NCBI RefSeq assembly: GCF_003710865.1
Contig: NZ_RHHO01000011.1
Location: forward strand, 1 to 64,000
Length of the DNA: 64,000 nt
Reading direction: 5' to 3'
From: Brevibacillus borstelensis
GTDB taxonomy: Bacteria > Bacillota > Bacilli > Brevibacillales > Brevibacillaceae
The notes beneath the pieces are model-generated. The model did not search any database. It was not told the DNA's origin and saw only the letters and a list, made by a program, of their open reading frames with translations. Below, in pieces: positions 51,246 to 60,509 of this stretch; position 1 is the stretch's first letter, and the number at the start of each line of letters is the position of its first letter. Position numbers and translations under genes: made by a program.

Positions 51246-52175
51246 TTACGTAAATAAAGTTTTGCGATGCTTGCGGATGGCGTAAACAACGAGCGCGACG
51301 ATTGTTACGATGTACGGCACCATCTTGATGAATTGGCTCGGAATGACATTTCCGGGTGTCGTTTCGATAATCATCGTCATCGCTGTTGCCAGCGCAAACA
51401 CGGCGGAACCGGCTAAAATTCCAAACGGATTGCGGTTTCCGAAAATCACGACGGCAAGCGCCAAAAATCCGGTACCGGCTGTCATGTCGCGAACGAACAT
51501 GCTGGTCATCCCCATCGAGAGATAAGACCCTGCCAAGCCGGCGAAGAAACCGCTCCAAACGAGTGCCGAATACTGAATCCGTACGACCGGAATCCCGAGT
51601 GAGCGGGCTGCGCCTGGTTCTTCCCCGGTGGCACGCAAATGGGTTCCATATGGAGTGTGGTACAAAAGGTAGTAGCAAAAAACAACTGCGAGAATAGAAA
51701 CCCAGACCATCAAATTATGACCGCTCAACAGCTTCCCGATGAATGGAATTTGATCCAGAAACGGAATCACGACATTGGGAATGGACACTGGATTCTCTGG
51801 TACATAGCTTCCGTGGGAATCGTACAAAATGCTCATCATCAATACTGTAATGCCGGCACCGAAAATATTGACGGCAAATCCGGTGACGATGATGTCCACG
51901 TTCATTTTCAGCGAGAAGAACGCCATTGCGTAGCTGACAATCATTGCGGCAAGCACGCCGGCAGCCATCCCGATGATCCAACTGCCTGTAGCAGAACCTG
52001 CAGCGACCGAAGTAAATGCGGATACGAGCATCAGTCCTTCGATCCCGATGTTGATTACACCGGCACGGTCGGTCATCAGACCGCCCAATGCCCCGAGCAG
52101 AATAGGGGGCATCATCCGCAGGAGGATGACAAACAGCGTTAAGTTAATGGTTTGTTCCCACAGACTACTTAGCAA
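51246..52175 (-). CDS. Nucleoside ABC permease (NupQ/YufQ-like)
   Basis: A 309-residue membrane protein of the BPD_transp_2 family, with GALGGLMTDRAGVINIGIEGLML near the N-terminus, characteristic of BMP-linked permeases. I start it at TTG 52175, six bases after ggaggtg; GTG 52190 would overlap that site. It overlaps the end of the partner permease by 11 bases. With the other permease it forms the channel for the nucleoside importer. Confidence 0.87.
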   Translation of the reverse strand: MLSSLWEQTINLTLFVILLRMMPPILLGALGGLMTDRAGVINIGIEGLMLVSAFTSVAAGSATGSWIIGMAAGVLAAMIVSYAMAFFSLKMNVDIIVTGFAVNIFGAGITVLMMSILYDSHGSYVPENPVSIPNVVIPFLDQIPFIGKLLSGHNLMVWVSILAVVFCYYLLYHTPYGTHLRATGEEPGAARSLGIPVVRIQYSALVWSGFFAGLAGSYLSMGMTSMFVRDMTAGTGFLALAVVIFGNRNPFGILAGSAVFALATAMTMIIETTPGNVIPSQFIKMVPYIVTIVALVVYAIRKHRKTLFT

Positions 52176-53235
52176 CGCGCTCACCTCCACGGGACGACAT
52201 CAGTTTGCGCTGTTTCAGGTAAGCGAAAATCGCTTGAGAAGAGACGAAAATCACCAACAATGCTTGAATAATGATTGCCAAATCTCGAGGAACGTCGCTG
52301 TTTGCCTGCATGATCTGGCCGCCTACCTGCAAATACGCATAGAAGAAGGCCGACAGCAAAACAGCGATAGGGTGGTTGCGAGCCAAAAGAGAGACGATGA
52401 TTCCGTCAAACCCGAGGCCGGCAGAAAAGTTGTCTTTCAACGTTCCGTGAAGGCCGATCACTTCGACGGTACCGCCCAGACCGGCAAGCGCGCCGCTGAT
52501 GGCGATGCTGAGTATCAGCACCTTTTTCGGCTTGATGCCGCCGTACTCCGCGAACAGCGGGTTTTTCCCTACTGTGCGAAGCTCATAACCGGTTTTGGTC
52601 TTGTAGAGCAGCAGGTATACAGCCAACGCTGCCAGCAGCGCAAGCAGAAAGCCCGCGTGTGTAGGGAATCCGTCAAAAATGGGTCCCAGCTTCGCGCTCT
52701 CCTGTACGAACGGGAGACGGGCAAAGCCGCCGCTGTCCGGTGCCTTGAAAACGTAGTTCAGCAAATACGAAACAAACAGCGTGGCGATAAAGTTAAACAT
52801 CAACGTAGATACGATCTCGTCGGCTTTGAAATAGGCCTTAAGCACACCGGGCAAAAAGCCGTACAAAGCGCCTCCGATCAGTGACGCCAAAACTACGAGC
52901 GGAATGTGTATCCATGGAGACATTTCCGGCAGATAGACGGCCACCAAAGCACCGGTCAACGCGCCGATATACAACTGGCCTTCCGCCCCCATGCTGAACA
53001 CGCCGCTTTGAAAGACGACGACGATCGCCAGACCGGTGAAGACGAGAGGAATCATCCGGTTGAGAATCGAACCGAAGCTGAACAGCGTCGTAAATGGTTC
53101 GATCAGCAATGCTTGCAGCGCCGCGACAGGCTCATCGCTCACGAGAAAGATGACGAAAATACCGATGACCAGCGCCGCGACAATAGCCAATAAGATACCG
53201 AGGAGATCGAGGTATACTGCACTTCGCTGATTCAT
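52165..53235 (-). CDS. Nucleoside ABC permease (NupP/YufP-like)
   Basis: A 356-residue polytopic permease of the same family. GAEGQLYIGAL and GLGFDGIIVSLLARNHP are its conserved motifs. It overlaps the ATPase gene by four bases (ATGA) and the next permease by 11, so the importer subunits are translationally coupled. Confidence 0.88.
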   Translation of the reverse strand: MNQRSAVYLDLLGILLAIVAALVIGIFVIFLVSDEPVAALQALLIEPFTTLFSFGSILNRMIPLVFTGLAIVVVFQSGVFSMGAEGQLYIGALTGALVAVYLPEMSPWIHIPLVVLASLIGGALYGFLPGVLKAYFKADEIVSTLMFNFIATLFVSYLLNYVFKAPDSGGFARLPFVQESAKLGPIFDGFPTHAGFLLALLAALAVYLLLYKTKTGYELRTVGKNPLFAEYGGIKPKKVLILSIAISGALAGLGGTVEVIGLHGTLKDNFSAGLGFDGIIVSLLARNHPIAVLLSAFFYAYLQVGGQIMQANSDVPRDLAIIIQALLVIFVSSQAIFAYLKQRKLMSSRGGERVAK

Positions 53236-54770
53236 GTGGCACTCGCCCTCTTTTCTTGCTTTTTAACGCCCAACATGTAGAAGCCGATTTCTTCTTCGGT
53301 CAGGCTCTCTGAATTTTCCAAAATAACGGCCAGCTCTCCATTGTAGAGAACCCCGATCCGGTCGCTCAGGCTCATCACTTCTGACAGCTCGGCAGAGACG
53401 AGCAGGACCGCTGCTCCTTCGTCGCGCTTTTTGACGATCTCCTTGTGGATGAACTCGATGGAGCCGATGTCGACGCCTCGCGTCGGCTGGGCGGCGATCA
53501 GCAGCTTGGGATTTTTGGAAATCTCCCGGGCGACGACGATTTTTTGAATGTTTCCGCCTGACAGTGCCCCCGCCAGCGTATCGCGGCTCTGGGTGCGAAT
53601 ATCAAATTCCTGGATCAGCTTGTCCGCATGCTCATTGATTTTCTTTTGATTGAGAAAGAGACCGCGTCGAAACGATTTGTCACGATACAAATCCAGGATC
53701 AAATTTTCCTTGATAGAGGAAGTCAGGCAGGCACCTCTGGTCTGTCGATCTTCCGGAATGTGGCCAATCCCGATGTTGCGAATTTCTTCGATGCTTTTTC
53801 CTGCCAAATCTTGGCTGAGAAAGGTAATGCGGCCCTTGAAGTTTTTGCGGAAGCCGGTAATGACTTCGATCAATTCAGTCTGGCCGTTTCCTTCCACACC
53901 GGCGATGCCGAAGATTTCACCAGCTCGCACCTGGAAGGAAATATCGTTCAACACCTGCTTGCCCGTTTCTGATACATAGCTGACCTCATCGAGTGAGAGA
54001 ACGGTCTCTTTGGGCTTGGCGGGCTGCTTTTCGACCCGCAACAGCACATCCCGTCCTACCATCAAGCGCGAAATCTCTTCTTTGGAGGTTTCGGAGGTAA
54101 TCAGGGTAGAGATGGTTTTTCCTGCACGCAAAACCGTGATTCGGTCGGAAATTTCCATGACTTCATTCAGCTTGTGCGTGATAAAGATGATCGTATAGCC
54201 TTGTGACACCAGCTTCTTCAAAGATTGGAACAGTTCATCCGTTTCCTGAGGGGTGAGGACCGCGGTCGGCTCATCGAGAATGATGAGCCGTGCTCCACGG
54301 TACAAAACCTTCAAGATTTCTACGCGCTGCTTCAGGCCTACGGAAATGTTCTCTACTTTGGCATTCGGATCGACCTTGAGGCCGAACTCTTGAATCAGAC
54401 GTTGCGTTTCCGCGATGGCTTTTTGATGGTCGGACAGGACACCCTTTGTCGGCTCGGAGCCGAGCACGATGTTTTGGGCGACAGTGAAGGAGGGGACCAG
54501 CATAAAATGCTGGTGCACCATCCCGATTTCGTATTTGATCGCATCTTTTGGACTCTTCAGAACGACTTTGTCGCCCCGGTAAAAAATATCCCCTTCGGTA
54601 GGGCTCTCAAGACCGAACAAAATCTTCATCAGTGTCGATTTTCCTGCACCGTTTTCGCCTACAAGTGCATGGATTTCGCCTTGTCGGACGGAGAACGAAA
54701 CGCCTTGATTGGCTTTTGTGCCATTCGGATACACCTTGTGTATATTGCGCATTTCCAGCAGGTCAGCCAT
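53232..54770 (-). CDS. Nucleoside ABC importer ATPase with two nucleotide-binding domains (NupO/YufO-like)
   Basis: A 512-residue protein with two ATPase domains. The first has a normal Walker A (GENGAGKST, about 37-45) and Walker B ([11 protein letters not shown]). The second starts near 255 and has the degenerate loop GVEGNGQTE but a good signature, LSGGNIQK. This RbsA-like asymmetry is normal for the family. ATG 54770 follows aggaggtac. Confidence 0.92.
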   Translation of the reverse strand: MADLLEMRNIHKVYPNGTKANQGVSFSVRQGEIHALVGENGAGKSTLMKILFGLESPTEGDIFYRGDKVVLKSPKDAIKYEIGMVHQHFMLVPSFTVAQNIVLGSEPTKGVLSDHQKAIAETQRLIQEFGLKVDPNAKVENISVGLKQRVEILKVLYRGARLIILDEPTAVLTPQETDELFQSLKKLVSQGYTIIFITHKLNEVMEISDRITVLRAGKTISTLITSETSKEEISRLMVGRDVLLRVEKQPAKPKETVLSLDEVSYVSETGKQVLNDISFQVRAGEIFGIAGVEGNGQTELIEVITGFRKNFKGRITFLSQDLAGKSIEEIRNIGIGHIPEDRQTRGACLTSSIKENLILDLYRDKSFRRGLFLNQKKINEHADKLIQEFDIRTQSRDTLAGALSGGNIQKIVVAREISKNPKLLIAAQPTRGVDIGSIEFIHKEIVKKRDEGAAVLLVSAELSEVMSLSDRIGVLYNGELAVILENSESLTEEEIGFYMLGVKKQEKRASAT

Positions 54771-54794
54771 GGCGTACCTCCTAATTCATCTTGA

Positions 54795-55880
54795 TTAATC
54801 TTGTTTAATCTTGATTTCTCCGCTGACTACTTTTACTTGAAGCTCGTCCATCTTGTCGCGGATTGCTTGCGGAACATGCTCGTTGTACAGATCGTCCTTC
54901 GCCAGGCCTACACCTTCTTCGTAAATACCGAGAGACTCGTTTTGGCCGAATGGCAGGTCGCCTTTTTTGTACAAATCGATGGCGCGGTAGATCGAGTTTC
55001 CAACGTTTTTCAGCATAGAGGTAAGAACGTGACCCGGTTGTACCATGTTTTGGTTGCTGTTGACACCGATTGCATATTTGCCGGATTCTTTAGCCGCTTC
55101 CAGACCGCCGATACCTGCAGGACCAGCAACGGTGAAGATGATGTCAACGTTTTGGGAGTTGTATTGGGCCAGGGACAGCTCTTTGCCTTTTGGCGCATTG
55201 TTGAAGTCGCCGACAAAGGAAGAGATGACTTTTACTTCAGGATCGATAAACTGTGCGCCTTGCTCATAACCAGCTTTAAAGTCGTTGATGATCGGAATGT
55301 CCATACCGCCGAGGAAGCCGATGGTTTTATCCGGGTTGGCCGCTTTCAAATCTGTGCTCGTAGTTACCATCGCGGCAAAAGCGCCAGCCAGGAAGGAGCC
55401 TTCGCGTTGGTTGTATCTCACAGAGTAGATGTTTGGCACATCGGTAATGGTTTCATCAAAATAGATGAACTTTTGCTCAGGATAACGCTTGGCCAGATCG
55501 ATCGTCGTTTCTTTCATTTGGCTTGTCCCAACGACAATGACCTCGTATTTTTTGCTTGCGACCATGGATTCCAGACCGGTAGGCCAGTCGGATTGGTTAG
55601 CTCCGCCTTGAACGGTTTTTACTTCGATGCCCAGCTCTTTTTCCGCTTTGTCCAGTCCTTCTTTCGCGGAGTCGAAGAAGCCGCTGTCTCCCAGGTTTCC
55701 GCTTACATAGTAGCCGACAGACAATTTCTTTTCTGCCGATGCATCTGTTTTTGCATCGCCTTTGCTCGCCTCTTTCGGCTTCGCAGCGTTGTCAGCTCCG
55801 GAACCTCCGCCGCAGCCGGTCAAGGCCATGGACAGAATCAAAAGACTTGCTCCAATTTTTCCCAACAGACTTTTCTTCAT
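54795..55880 (-). CDS. BMP-family nucleoside-binding lipoprotein (NupN/YufN-like)
   Basis: A 361-residue lipoprotein. The signal peptide ends in ALTGC (Cys at about 23), followed by a Lys/Ala/Asp-rich linker and the Bmp fold (VGYYVSGNLGDSGFFDSAKEGLDKA, then FIYFDETITDVPNIYSVRYNQREGSFLAG). BMP proteins of this kind bind purine nucleosides. It is the first importer gene after ribokinase in the regulator-kinase-importer-hydrolase operon. An intact set on one strand makes nucleoside uptake the best-supported role. Confidence 0.9.
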   Translation of the reverse strand: MKKSLLGKIGASLLILSMALTGCGGGSGADNAAKPKEASKGDAKTDASAEKKLSVGYYVSGNLGDSGFFDSAKEGLDKAEKELGIEVKTVQGGANQSDWPTGLESMVASKKYEVIVVGTSQMKETTIDLAKRYPEQKFIYFDETITDVPNIYSVRYNQREGSFLAGAFAAMVTTSTDLKAANPDKTIGFLGGMDIPIINDFKAGYEQGAQFIDPEVKVISSFVGDFNNAPKGKELSLAQYNSQNVDIIFTVAGPAGIGGLEAAKESGKYAIGVNSNQNMVQPGHVLTSMLKNVGNSIYRAIDLYKKGDLPFGQNESLGIYEEGVGLAKDDLYNEHVPQAIRDKMDELQVKVVSGEIKIKQD

Positions 55881-55926
55881 GTTGTTTCCCCCATTTTTTA
55901 TATGAAAATTAGTGAAACCGATGGAA

Positions 55927-56859
55927 TTATTCCGGCTGCAGGAGCTGCAATGCGAACGCTTTCACTTCATCCAGCGTTGGCATTCCAGCCTGTGCGCCAA
56001 ATCGGGTAACGGCAAGTGCCGATACTTTTCCGGCAAAGCGGACGGCCTTGTCCAGCTCGTAGCCGATTGACAGGGCGTAGCCAAGGCCAGCGTTGAAAGC
56101 ATCGCCGGCGCCGGTCGTATCTATGACCTGCACATGATGGGCCGGGACGGATACGAGATTTTTCCCCGACTCCTTGTACACAGAGCCTGCTGCGCCAAGT
56201 GTAGTGACCACACAGCGGGGACCCATTTCCAGGAGGGCATCGATTGCTTTTTCGAGGCCGTCTCCATAAGGGTCAATACCGGTGAGCAGGTAAAGCTCGG
56301 AGCGGTTTGGCGTCATGTAGTCGACAGACTGCATCAGGCCCAAAGGAAGCTTTTGAGCAGGTGCTGGATTCAAAATGACGGTTTTCCCGTGCCGCTTCGC
56401 CAGCTGTGCCGAAGCGACTACTGTCTCCAACGGTATCTCCAGCTGGAGGAGGACCAGATCGGCAGCGGCAATTGTCTCCTCGAGTCCTTCGATATTCTCG
56501 GGCAGGCAAAGTGCGTTTGCCCCAGGAACGACGACAATGTGATTGTCATCGTGAGCAATCATGATAGAAGCAAGACCAGTAGGAGCATCGGAAGTCTTGG
56601 TCACGCGCTTGGTGACGACCTGGTTGTCTGCAAGCGACTGTGTCAGCGCTCCTCCGAAAGCGTCGTCACCAACCATTCCGACCATGACGGTATGTGCTCC
56701 CAGCCTGGAAGCGGCTACGGCCTGATTCCCGCCTTTGCCGCCGGGGATGAAGTGAGCCCTGGTGCCTGTAATGGTCTCTCCCACTTGTGGAAAACGGGGA
56801 GCTTCGACGACGATGTCCATATTCAGACTCCCGATGACCACAATGTTTGGTTGTCTCAT
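55927..56859 (-). CDS. rbsK: Ribokinase (first copy)
   Basis: A 310-residue PfkB-family sugar kinase. NMDIV and GGKGGNQAVAASRLG bind ribose, the anion hole is DTTGAGDAFNAGL (catalytic Asp near 258), and GTRAHFIPGG precedes. It phosphorylates ribose released by the nucleoside hydrolase of the same operon. The start overlaps the LacI-type regulator stop by four bases. Confidence 0.92.
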   Translation of the reverse strand: MRQPNIVVIGSLNMDIVVEAPRFPQVGETITGTRAHFIPGGKGGNQAVAASRLGAHTVMVGMVGDDAFGGALTQSLADNQVVTKRVTKTSDAPTGLASIMIAHDDNHIVVVPGANALCLPENIEGLEETIAAADLVLLQLEIPLETVVASAQLAKRHGKTVILNPAPAQKLPLGLMQSVDYMTPNRSELYLLTGIDPYGDGLEKAIDALLEMGPRCVVTTLGAAGSVYKESGKNLVSVPAHHVQVIDTTGAGDAFNAGLGYALSIGYELDKAVRFAGKVSALAVTRFGAQAGMPTLDEVKAFALQLLQPE

Positions 56860-57863
56860 GGTGTTTTCATGTCCTTTCTCGTAGAGCCTCTTGCGATCAA
56901 TTCCACATCGAATTCATAGATTTGATTGTCAACAGCCACTCCCTCGATTTTTTGAATCAATAAGCGGGTCGACAATGCTCCCATGTCATAAATCGGCTGA
57001 GAGATGGTCGTCAACTCCGGCTCGGTAATTACGGTCAGCTCGATGCCGTCAAAGCCGCACAGGGCGACTTGATTCGGAACGGACAAGCCCATTTGCTGCA
57101 ATTTTTTCAAAGCCCCGAGCGCCATCAGGTCATTGCCGGCAAAGATGCCGTCCACGTCGGGATGACGGGCCAGCAGATGTTCGACGGCCTCCATCCCTCC
57201 GTTGATCCGGAAGTGGCCGGGGACCATCAGGCTCGGGGTAAACCACTCAAAATGACGGACGGAGTCCTCGTAGCCGAGCAGTCGCTCTTTTCCTGTCGCC
57301 GTTTCCTGCGGTCCGTAGATGTGGGCGATTTTTTTGCACCCGATCTCCAGCAGATGGCGGACAGCCAGGGTCGCTCCCTCGTAATTCTTGGAGCGGACGA
57401 CATAACAGGAGGCTTTTGAAGGAGCACGATCGAGAAGGACGAGTGGAATGCCGGCTTCGTTCATGGCGCTGATATCGGCCGCCTTCAATGAATGCGTGGC
57501 AAACAGAATGCCGTCAACATACCGTTTTTTCAGCACGTTGATATACGTTTGCTCTTTGCCGGAATCGTTGTCGGAGTTGCAGATCAGTACGGTATACCCG
57601 TACAAACGAGCGACGTCTTCCACTGCACGGGCCAGCTCGGAAAAAAACGGGTTGGAAATATCGGGCATGATGAGTGCGATCGTTTCCGTTTTTTTGCTGG
57701 CCAAGCCTCTCGCCACTTTGTTCGGTTCGTAGTTCAACATTTTGATGGCCTGCTGCACGGCCTGTTCCGTTTCTTTGTTGACGTAACCGTTCTTGTTGAT
57801 GACACGGGAGACAGTTGCTACCGAGACACCGGCGAGCTTAGCCACATCTCTAATCGTTGCCAA
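56856..57863 (-). CDS. LacI-family repressor of the nucleoside/ribose operon (RbsR-like)
   Basis: A 335-residue regulator with an N-terminal helix-turn-helix TIRDVAKLAGVSVATVSRVINKNGYV and a ribose-binding-protein-like effector domain (GILFATHSLKAADISAMNEAGIPLVLLDR). The start is TTG 57863 after gaggatggtg. It heads the operon and is divergent from the second ribokinase. The gap contains a perfect LacI-type palindrome at 57975-57992 and a weaker copy at 57880-57895. It is the likely local repressor of both directions. Confidence 0.9.
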   Translation of the reverse strand: MATIRDVAKLAGVSVATVSRVINKNGYVNKETEQAVQQAIKMLNYEPNKVARGLASKKTETIALIMPDISNPFFSELARAVEDVARLYGYTVLICNSDNDSGKEQTYINVLKKRYVDGILFATHSLKAADISAMNEAGIPLVLLDRAPSKASCYVVRSKNYEGATLAVRHLLEIGCKKIAHIYGPQETATGKERLLGYEDSVRHFEWFTPSLMVPGHFRINGGMEAVEHLLARHPDVDGIFAGNDLMALGALKKLQQMGLSVPNQVALCGFDGIELTVITEPELTTISQPIYDMGALSTRLLIQKIEGVAVDNQIYEFDVELIARGSTRKDMKTP

Positions 57864-57879
57864 TCAGCACCATCCTCTT

Positions 57880-57895
57880 TGTAATCAGGATTGCA
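57880..57895. promoter_or_regulatory. Imperfect LacI-type operator near the regulator start
   Basis: tgtaatc-ag-gattgca has arms matching at six of seven positions. It lies 16 bases before the regulator TTG, where bound repressor would block elongation. Confidence 0.45.
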
Positions 57896-57974
57896 ATGAA
57901 AAACCGATTACATATTGATGAAAAAGGGTGAAAACCTAGATTTTTCAGGCGTTTGCGAGTGTTTTTGATCATTG

Positions 57975-57992
57975 TGTGTAACCGGTTACACA
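57975..57992. promoter_or_regulatory. Perfect LacI-family operator TGTGTAACC-GGTTACACA
   Basis: An 18-bp perfect palindrome centred on CG, the classic LacI-family form (TGTAACCGGTTACA core). It sits 112 bases from the regulator start and 227 bases from the second ribokinase, so it can serve both. Confidence 0.85.
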
Positions 57993-58218
57993 TCGGATAG
58001 GTCTAATAGTAAGCGATTAAGGATAATCTTGTCAAACATAAGATTCAGAATTTTTTGTTTCCATTATTTAGAAAATTTATGTAAATCTCTCCTCTGGCAA
58101 GGATGGAGTCCGACAGGGAAAACGATCGGACTGATCGGAATCAAAGGAAACGAAGGGATGAGAAGCGAAAATGGAGAGAATGAGAAACAGGCGATGTTAG
58201 AAAGCGGGGAAATCAGAG

Positions 58219-59124
58219 ATGAATATTGTTGTTGTCGGCAGTCTCAATATGGATCTCGTATCGCACGTCCCTCGCTTGCCGAAAGCGGGGGAAACGATTA
58301 CGAGCACATCGTTTCAAACCATTCCGGGAGGGAAGGGCGCCAATCAGGCTGTAGCCGCGGCAAGGCTGGGCGCTAACGTGCATATGATCGGAAAGGTGGG
58401 CTGCGATACATATGGGGACATGCTGCTGGAAAGCTTGGCTGATTCACTCGTAAATACAGGAGGCATCGGGAGGGAGGGGACGACGGGAATGGCCTTGATC
58501 AACGTCAGCGGCCGCGGCGAGAACAATATTGTGCTTGTTCCGGGCGCCAATGGCATGATGGGAAAGGCGGACATTGATCGGCACATACGGCTGCTGGAGG
58601 GCTGTGACGTTCTGTTGGTTCAACTGGAAATCCCGCTTGCAGTCGTGGAATATGCAGTCAAACTGGCGCATGATAGGGGCAAACTGGTTGTTTTGAATCC
58701 GGCTCCCGCCCAATCGCTGTCGCCTTCGTTTTTGCGGCATGTCGATACGGTCACTCCCAATGAAACGGAGCTTGAGCTTTTGTCGGGAATGCCCGTAGAG
58801 ACGCTGTCCGAAATCGAAGCGGCTGCGGAAAAGCTGCTCGGACTAGGTCCGAAGCGTATCGTTGTGACGATGGGAGAGAAGGGGGCGCTCATCGTCAATG
58901 CGGATGGAGCGACACACATCCCCGCCCTTAAAGTGCAGGCGGTGGATACGACGGCTGCGGGGGATTCCTTTACGGCAGCCTTTACCGTCGGAATGGCAAA
59001 GGGGATGACCGACGAAGAGGCGGGCACATTCGCCAGCAGGGTTGCGGCGATTGCCGTGACCAGGCACGGAGCGCAGCCTTCCCTGCCGACCCTCGCGGAG
59101 GTGGATGCCCTGCAGGCAGAATAA
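58219..59124 (+). CDS. rbsK: Ribokinase (second copy, PfkB family)
   Basis: A 301-residue PfkB-family kinase with all ribokinase motifs: NMDLV, GGKGANQAVAAARLGANV, and DTTAAGDSFTAAF at about 245-257 (AAGD in place of GAGD, as in several true ribokinases). The first copy shares the same motifs but the sequences diverge clearly between them, so they are not a recent duplication. It faces away from the nucleoside operon across the shared operator region. The ribose-binding residues look conserved, but deoxyribose or another pentose cannot be ruled out. Confidence 0.88.
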   Translation: MNIVVVGSLNMDLVSHVPRLPKAGETITSTSFQTIPGGKGANQAVAAARLGANVHMIGKVGCDTYGDMLLESLADSLVNTGGIGREGTTGMALINVSGRGENNIVLVPGANGMMGKADIDRHIRLLEGCDVLLVQLEIPLAVVEYAVKLAHDRGKLVVLNPAPAQSLSPSFLRHVDTVTPNETELELLSGMPVETLSEIEAAAEKLLGLGPKRIVVTMGEKGALIVNADGATHIPALKVQAVDTTAAGDSFTAAFTVGMAKGMTDEEAGTFASRVAAIAVTRHGAQPSLPTLAEVDALQAE

Positions 59125-59142
59125 ACATGAAAGACAGGGAAC

Positions 59143-59179
59143 GGCTGCAGCGGCGCCACCACAATGGAACGCTGCAGCC
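59143..59179. terminator. Hairpin between convergent ribokinase and PadR genes
   Basis: ggctgcagc/gctgcagcc forms a 9-bp stem with a long loop and no T-tract on either side. It is a possible weak bidirectional terminator. Confidence 0.4.
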
Positions 59180-59203
59180 AGGTCCAAGGACAGGCAGCGT
59201 AAA

Positions 59204-59746
59204 TTAAGCCTGCTGATCCAGCAGCTCCATCACCCAGCGGCACCAGTTCAGCTCCTCGCGCATACTGCTAACTCCCCTGCTCAAGAGGATGTATTCGCCG
59301 AAATACGGTGAACCGTGGTCTTGAGGCGTACCGTCGCAAGCAAGCTTCAGCTCTTCCAAAAAGGTTTCATACATGTTCAGTTGTTCCAGGCAATGGGCTT
59401 CTCTTTCTTCAAACAGCTTTCGAGCGGTGTTGCGGTCAGTCAGCCAGAGGCAATACGTTTTCAGAAACAGCTCGTCGCGCAGGACCGGCTCGGAGGTGGA
59501 CTGGGTCAGCCACTCGCGAAGTGCAGTCCGCCCTTTTTCTGTAATGGAATACACTTTCTTGTCTGGCCGATCTGTCTGCGGAACCCGCGTAAATTCCAAA
59601 TAGCCCTCCTGCTCCATCTTGGCCAGCAGAGGATAGATTTGACTGTGTTTGGCCTGCCAGAACGGTTGCAGTTGGAGCATCAGGTCATAGCCGGAGCTGG
59701 GTGTACGCGCTACCAGTCCAAGCAATCCATACGCCAGAGTGTTCAA
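59204..59746 (-). CDS. PadR-family transcriptional regulator
   Basis: A 180-residue regulator. The N-terminal winged helix (LGLVARTPSSGYDLMLQLQPFWQAKHSQIYPLLAKMEQEGYLEF, with wing PDKKVYSITEKGRTAL) is followed by the C-terminal VirR/AphA-like dimerisation helices (about 95-180). The start is TTG 59746 behind aggagggt. PadR proteins often control small multidrug or toxic-compound exporters, and a Gdx/SugE exporter lies divergently 280 bases away. Confidence 0.87.
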   Translation of the reverse strand: MNTLAYGLLGLVARTPSSGYDLMLQLQPFWQAKHSQIYPLLAKMEQEGYLEFTRVPQTDRPDKKVYSITEKGRTALREWLTQSTSEPVLRDELFLKTYCLWLTDRNTARKLFEEREAHCLEQLNMYETFLEELKLACDGTPQDHGSPYFGEYILLSRGVSSMREELNWCRWVMELLDQQA

Positions 59747-60026
59747 GGGTGTACCCTCCTGATTCCTATTAATAGCGTAATTATATAAAGAGAGGACAGG
59801 GGTTTCAACCGAGCCTTGAGCTGTTGAAAGCCTCTTTTTTTGACGTTTCGCTAAATTGCTGGTAGTAGTGTGTGTAAAGAATGGATAGGTTATTTTCAGC
59901 AGGTGGGCCGCAAAGGTCACTGAGCATGCTCTCTCGCGTTCTTGCAGGCCGAAATATAACCCTGGCCGGGTATCAGTTCCTTCGGTGTTTGAAACAATAA
60001 GGGGGAACATCAGGAGGGATGGCAGC
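59747..60026. other. Divergent region between PadR regulator and exporter gene
   Basis: Contains an AT-rich stretch (59764-59790) directly upstream of the PadR ribosome site that may hold its promoter or operator, the plus-strand terminator at 59801-59841, and a 185-base leader before the exporter. I looked for guanidine-I, -II and -III riboswitch signatures and found none. Confidence 0.4.
59801..59841 (+). terminator. Orphan plus-strand Rho-independent terminator upstream of the exporter gene
   Basis: ggtttcaac (59801-59809) pairs with gttgaaagcc (59823-59832), and a T7 tract follows. No plus-strand gene lies between it and the ribokinase that ended at 59124. Confidence 0.65.
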
Positions 60027-60347
60027 ATGGCTTGGGTTTATTTGGTGATTGCGGGATTGTTTGAAGTCGTTTGGGCGATCGGGTTGAAATACAGCGAAGG
60101 GTGGAGCAAGCTGGTGCCGAGTGCAATTACTGTAGTTGGCATGGGCATCAGCTTTTACTTTTTGTCTATGGCACTCAAAGCGCTTCCAATCGGGACGGCA
60201 TATGCGATTTGGACGGGCATTGGCGCGCTTGGAACGGTCGTTGTCGGCATGATCGCATTTGGGGAGCCGAGCAATATCATGCGGATCGTCTTCTTGCTTT
60301 GCATCATTGCGGGGATTGTCGGATTGAAGCTGACAGCCGGAGGGTGA
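60027..60347 (+). CDS. gdx: Small multidrug resistance family guanidinium exporter (Gdx/SugE)
   Basis: A 106-residue four-helix SMR transporter. The essential membrane glutamate is E13 in IAGLFEVVWAIGLKYS. The Gdx subfamily signature, GLK followed by WTGIGALG, separates it from drug-exporting EmrE types. Gdx proteins exchange guanidinium for protons. I start it at ATG 60027, nine bases after aggagg; an ATG at 60019 is out of frame. Single gene, no obligate partner next to it, consistent with a homodimer. The PadR neighbour may regulate it. Confidence 0.9.
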   Translation: MAWVYLVIAGLFEVVWAIGLKYSEGWSKLVPSAITVVGMGISFYFLSMALKALPIGTAYAIWTGIGALGTVVVGMIAFGEPSNIMRIVFLLCIIAGIVGLKLTAGG

Positions 60348-60432
60348 TTGAACGGTCGGGAAGCATTTTTCTTCAGGAGCAGCAAGGTTTTCTCCTGTCG
60401 GCAAAAAAAGTTTGCGCAACCTTTCGAAACTG

Positions 60433-60461
60433 TTTACAAAACGTGTCATACACGATATATT
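60433..60461 (+). promoter_or_regulatory. Sigma-A promoter of potABCD
   Basis: TTTACA (60433-60438) and TATATT (60456-60461) have 17-base spacing. A small inverted repeat, gtgt-cat-acac (60443-60453), sits between the two boxes and could bind a regulator. Confidence 0.7.
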
Positions 60462-60509
60462 TACCTAGATTGGTATGAGCAAATAGACATATTGTGAGAA
60501 GATGACCGA

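Larger units (their letters stand above)
57864..58218. other. Divergent control region between LacI-type regulator and second ribokinase
   Basis: There is no gene. It holds two LacI-type operator candidates (57880 and 57975) and an additional half-site, aaccgattaca (57902-57912). On the minus strand TTTTCA and TGTAAT at 16-base spacing (about 57908-57935) could be the operon promoter. No convincing promoter was found for the plus-strand ribokinase. Confidence 0.55.

Noticed and set aside
59842-60026. Guanidine (ykkC-type) riboswitch before gdx
   Set aside because: None of the conserved sequence blocks of guanidine-I, -II or -III aptamers was found.
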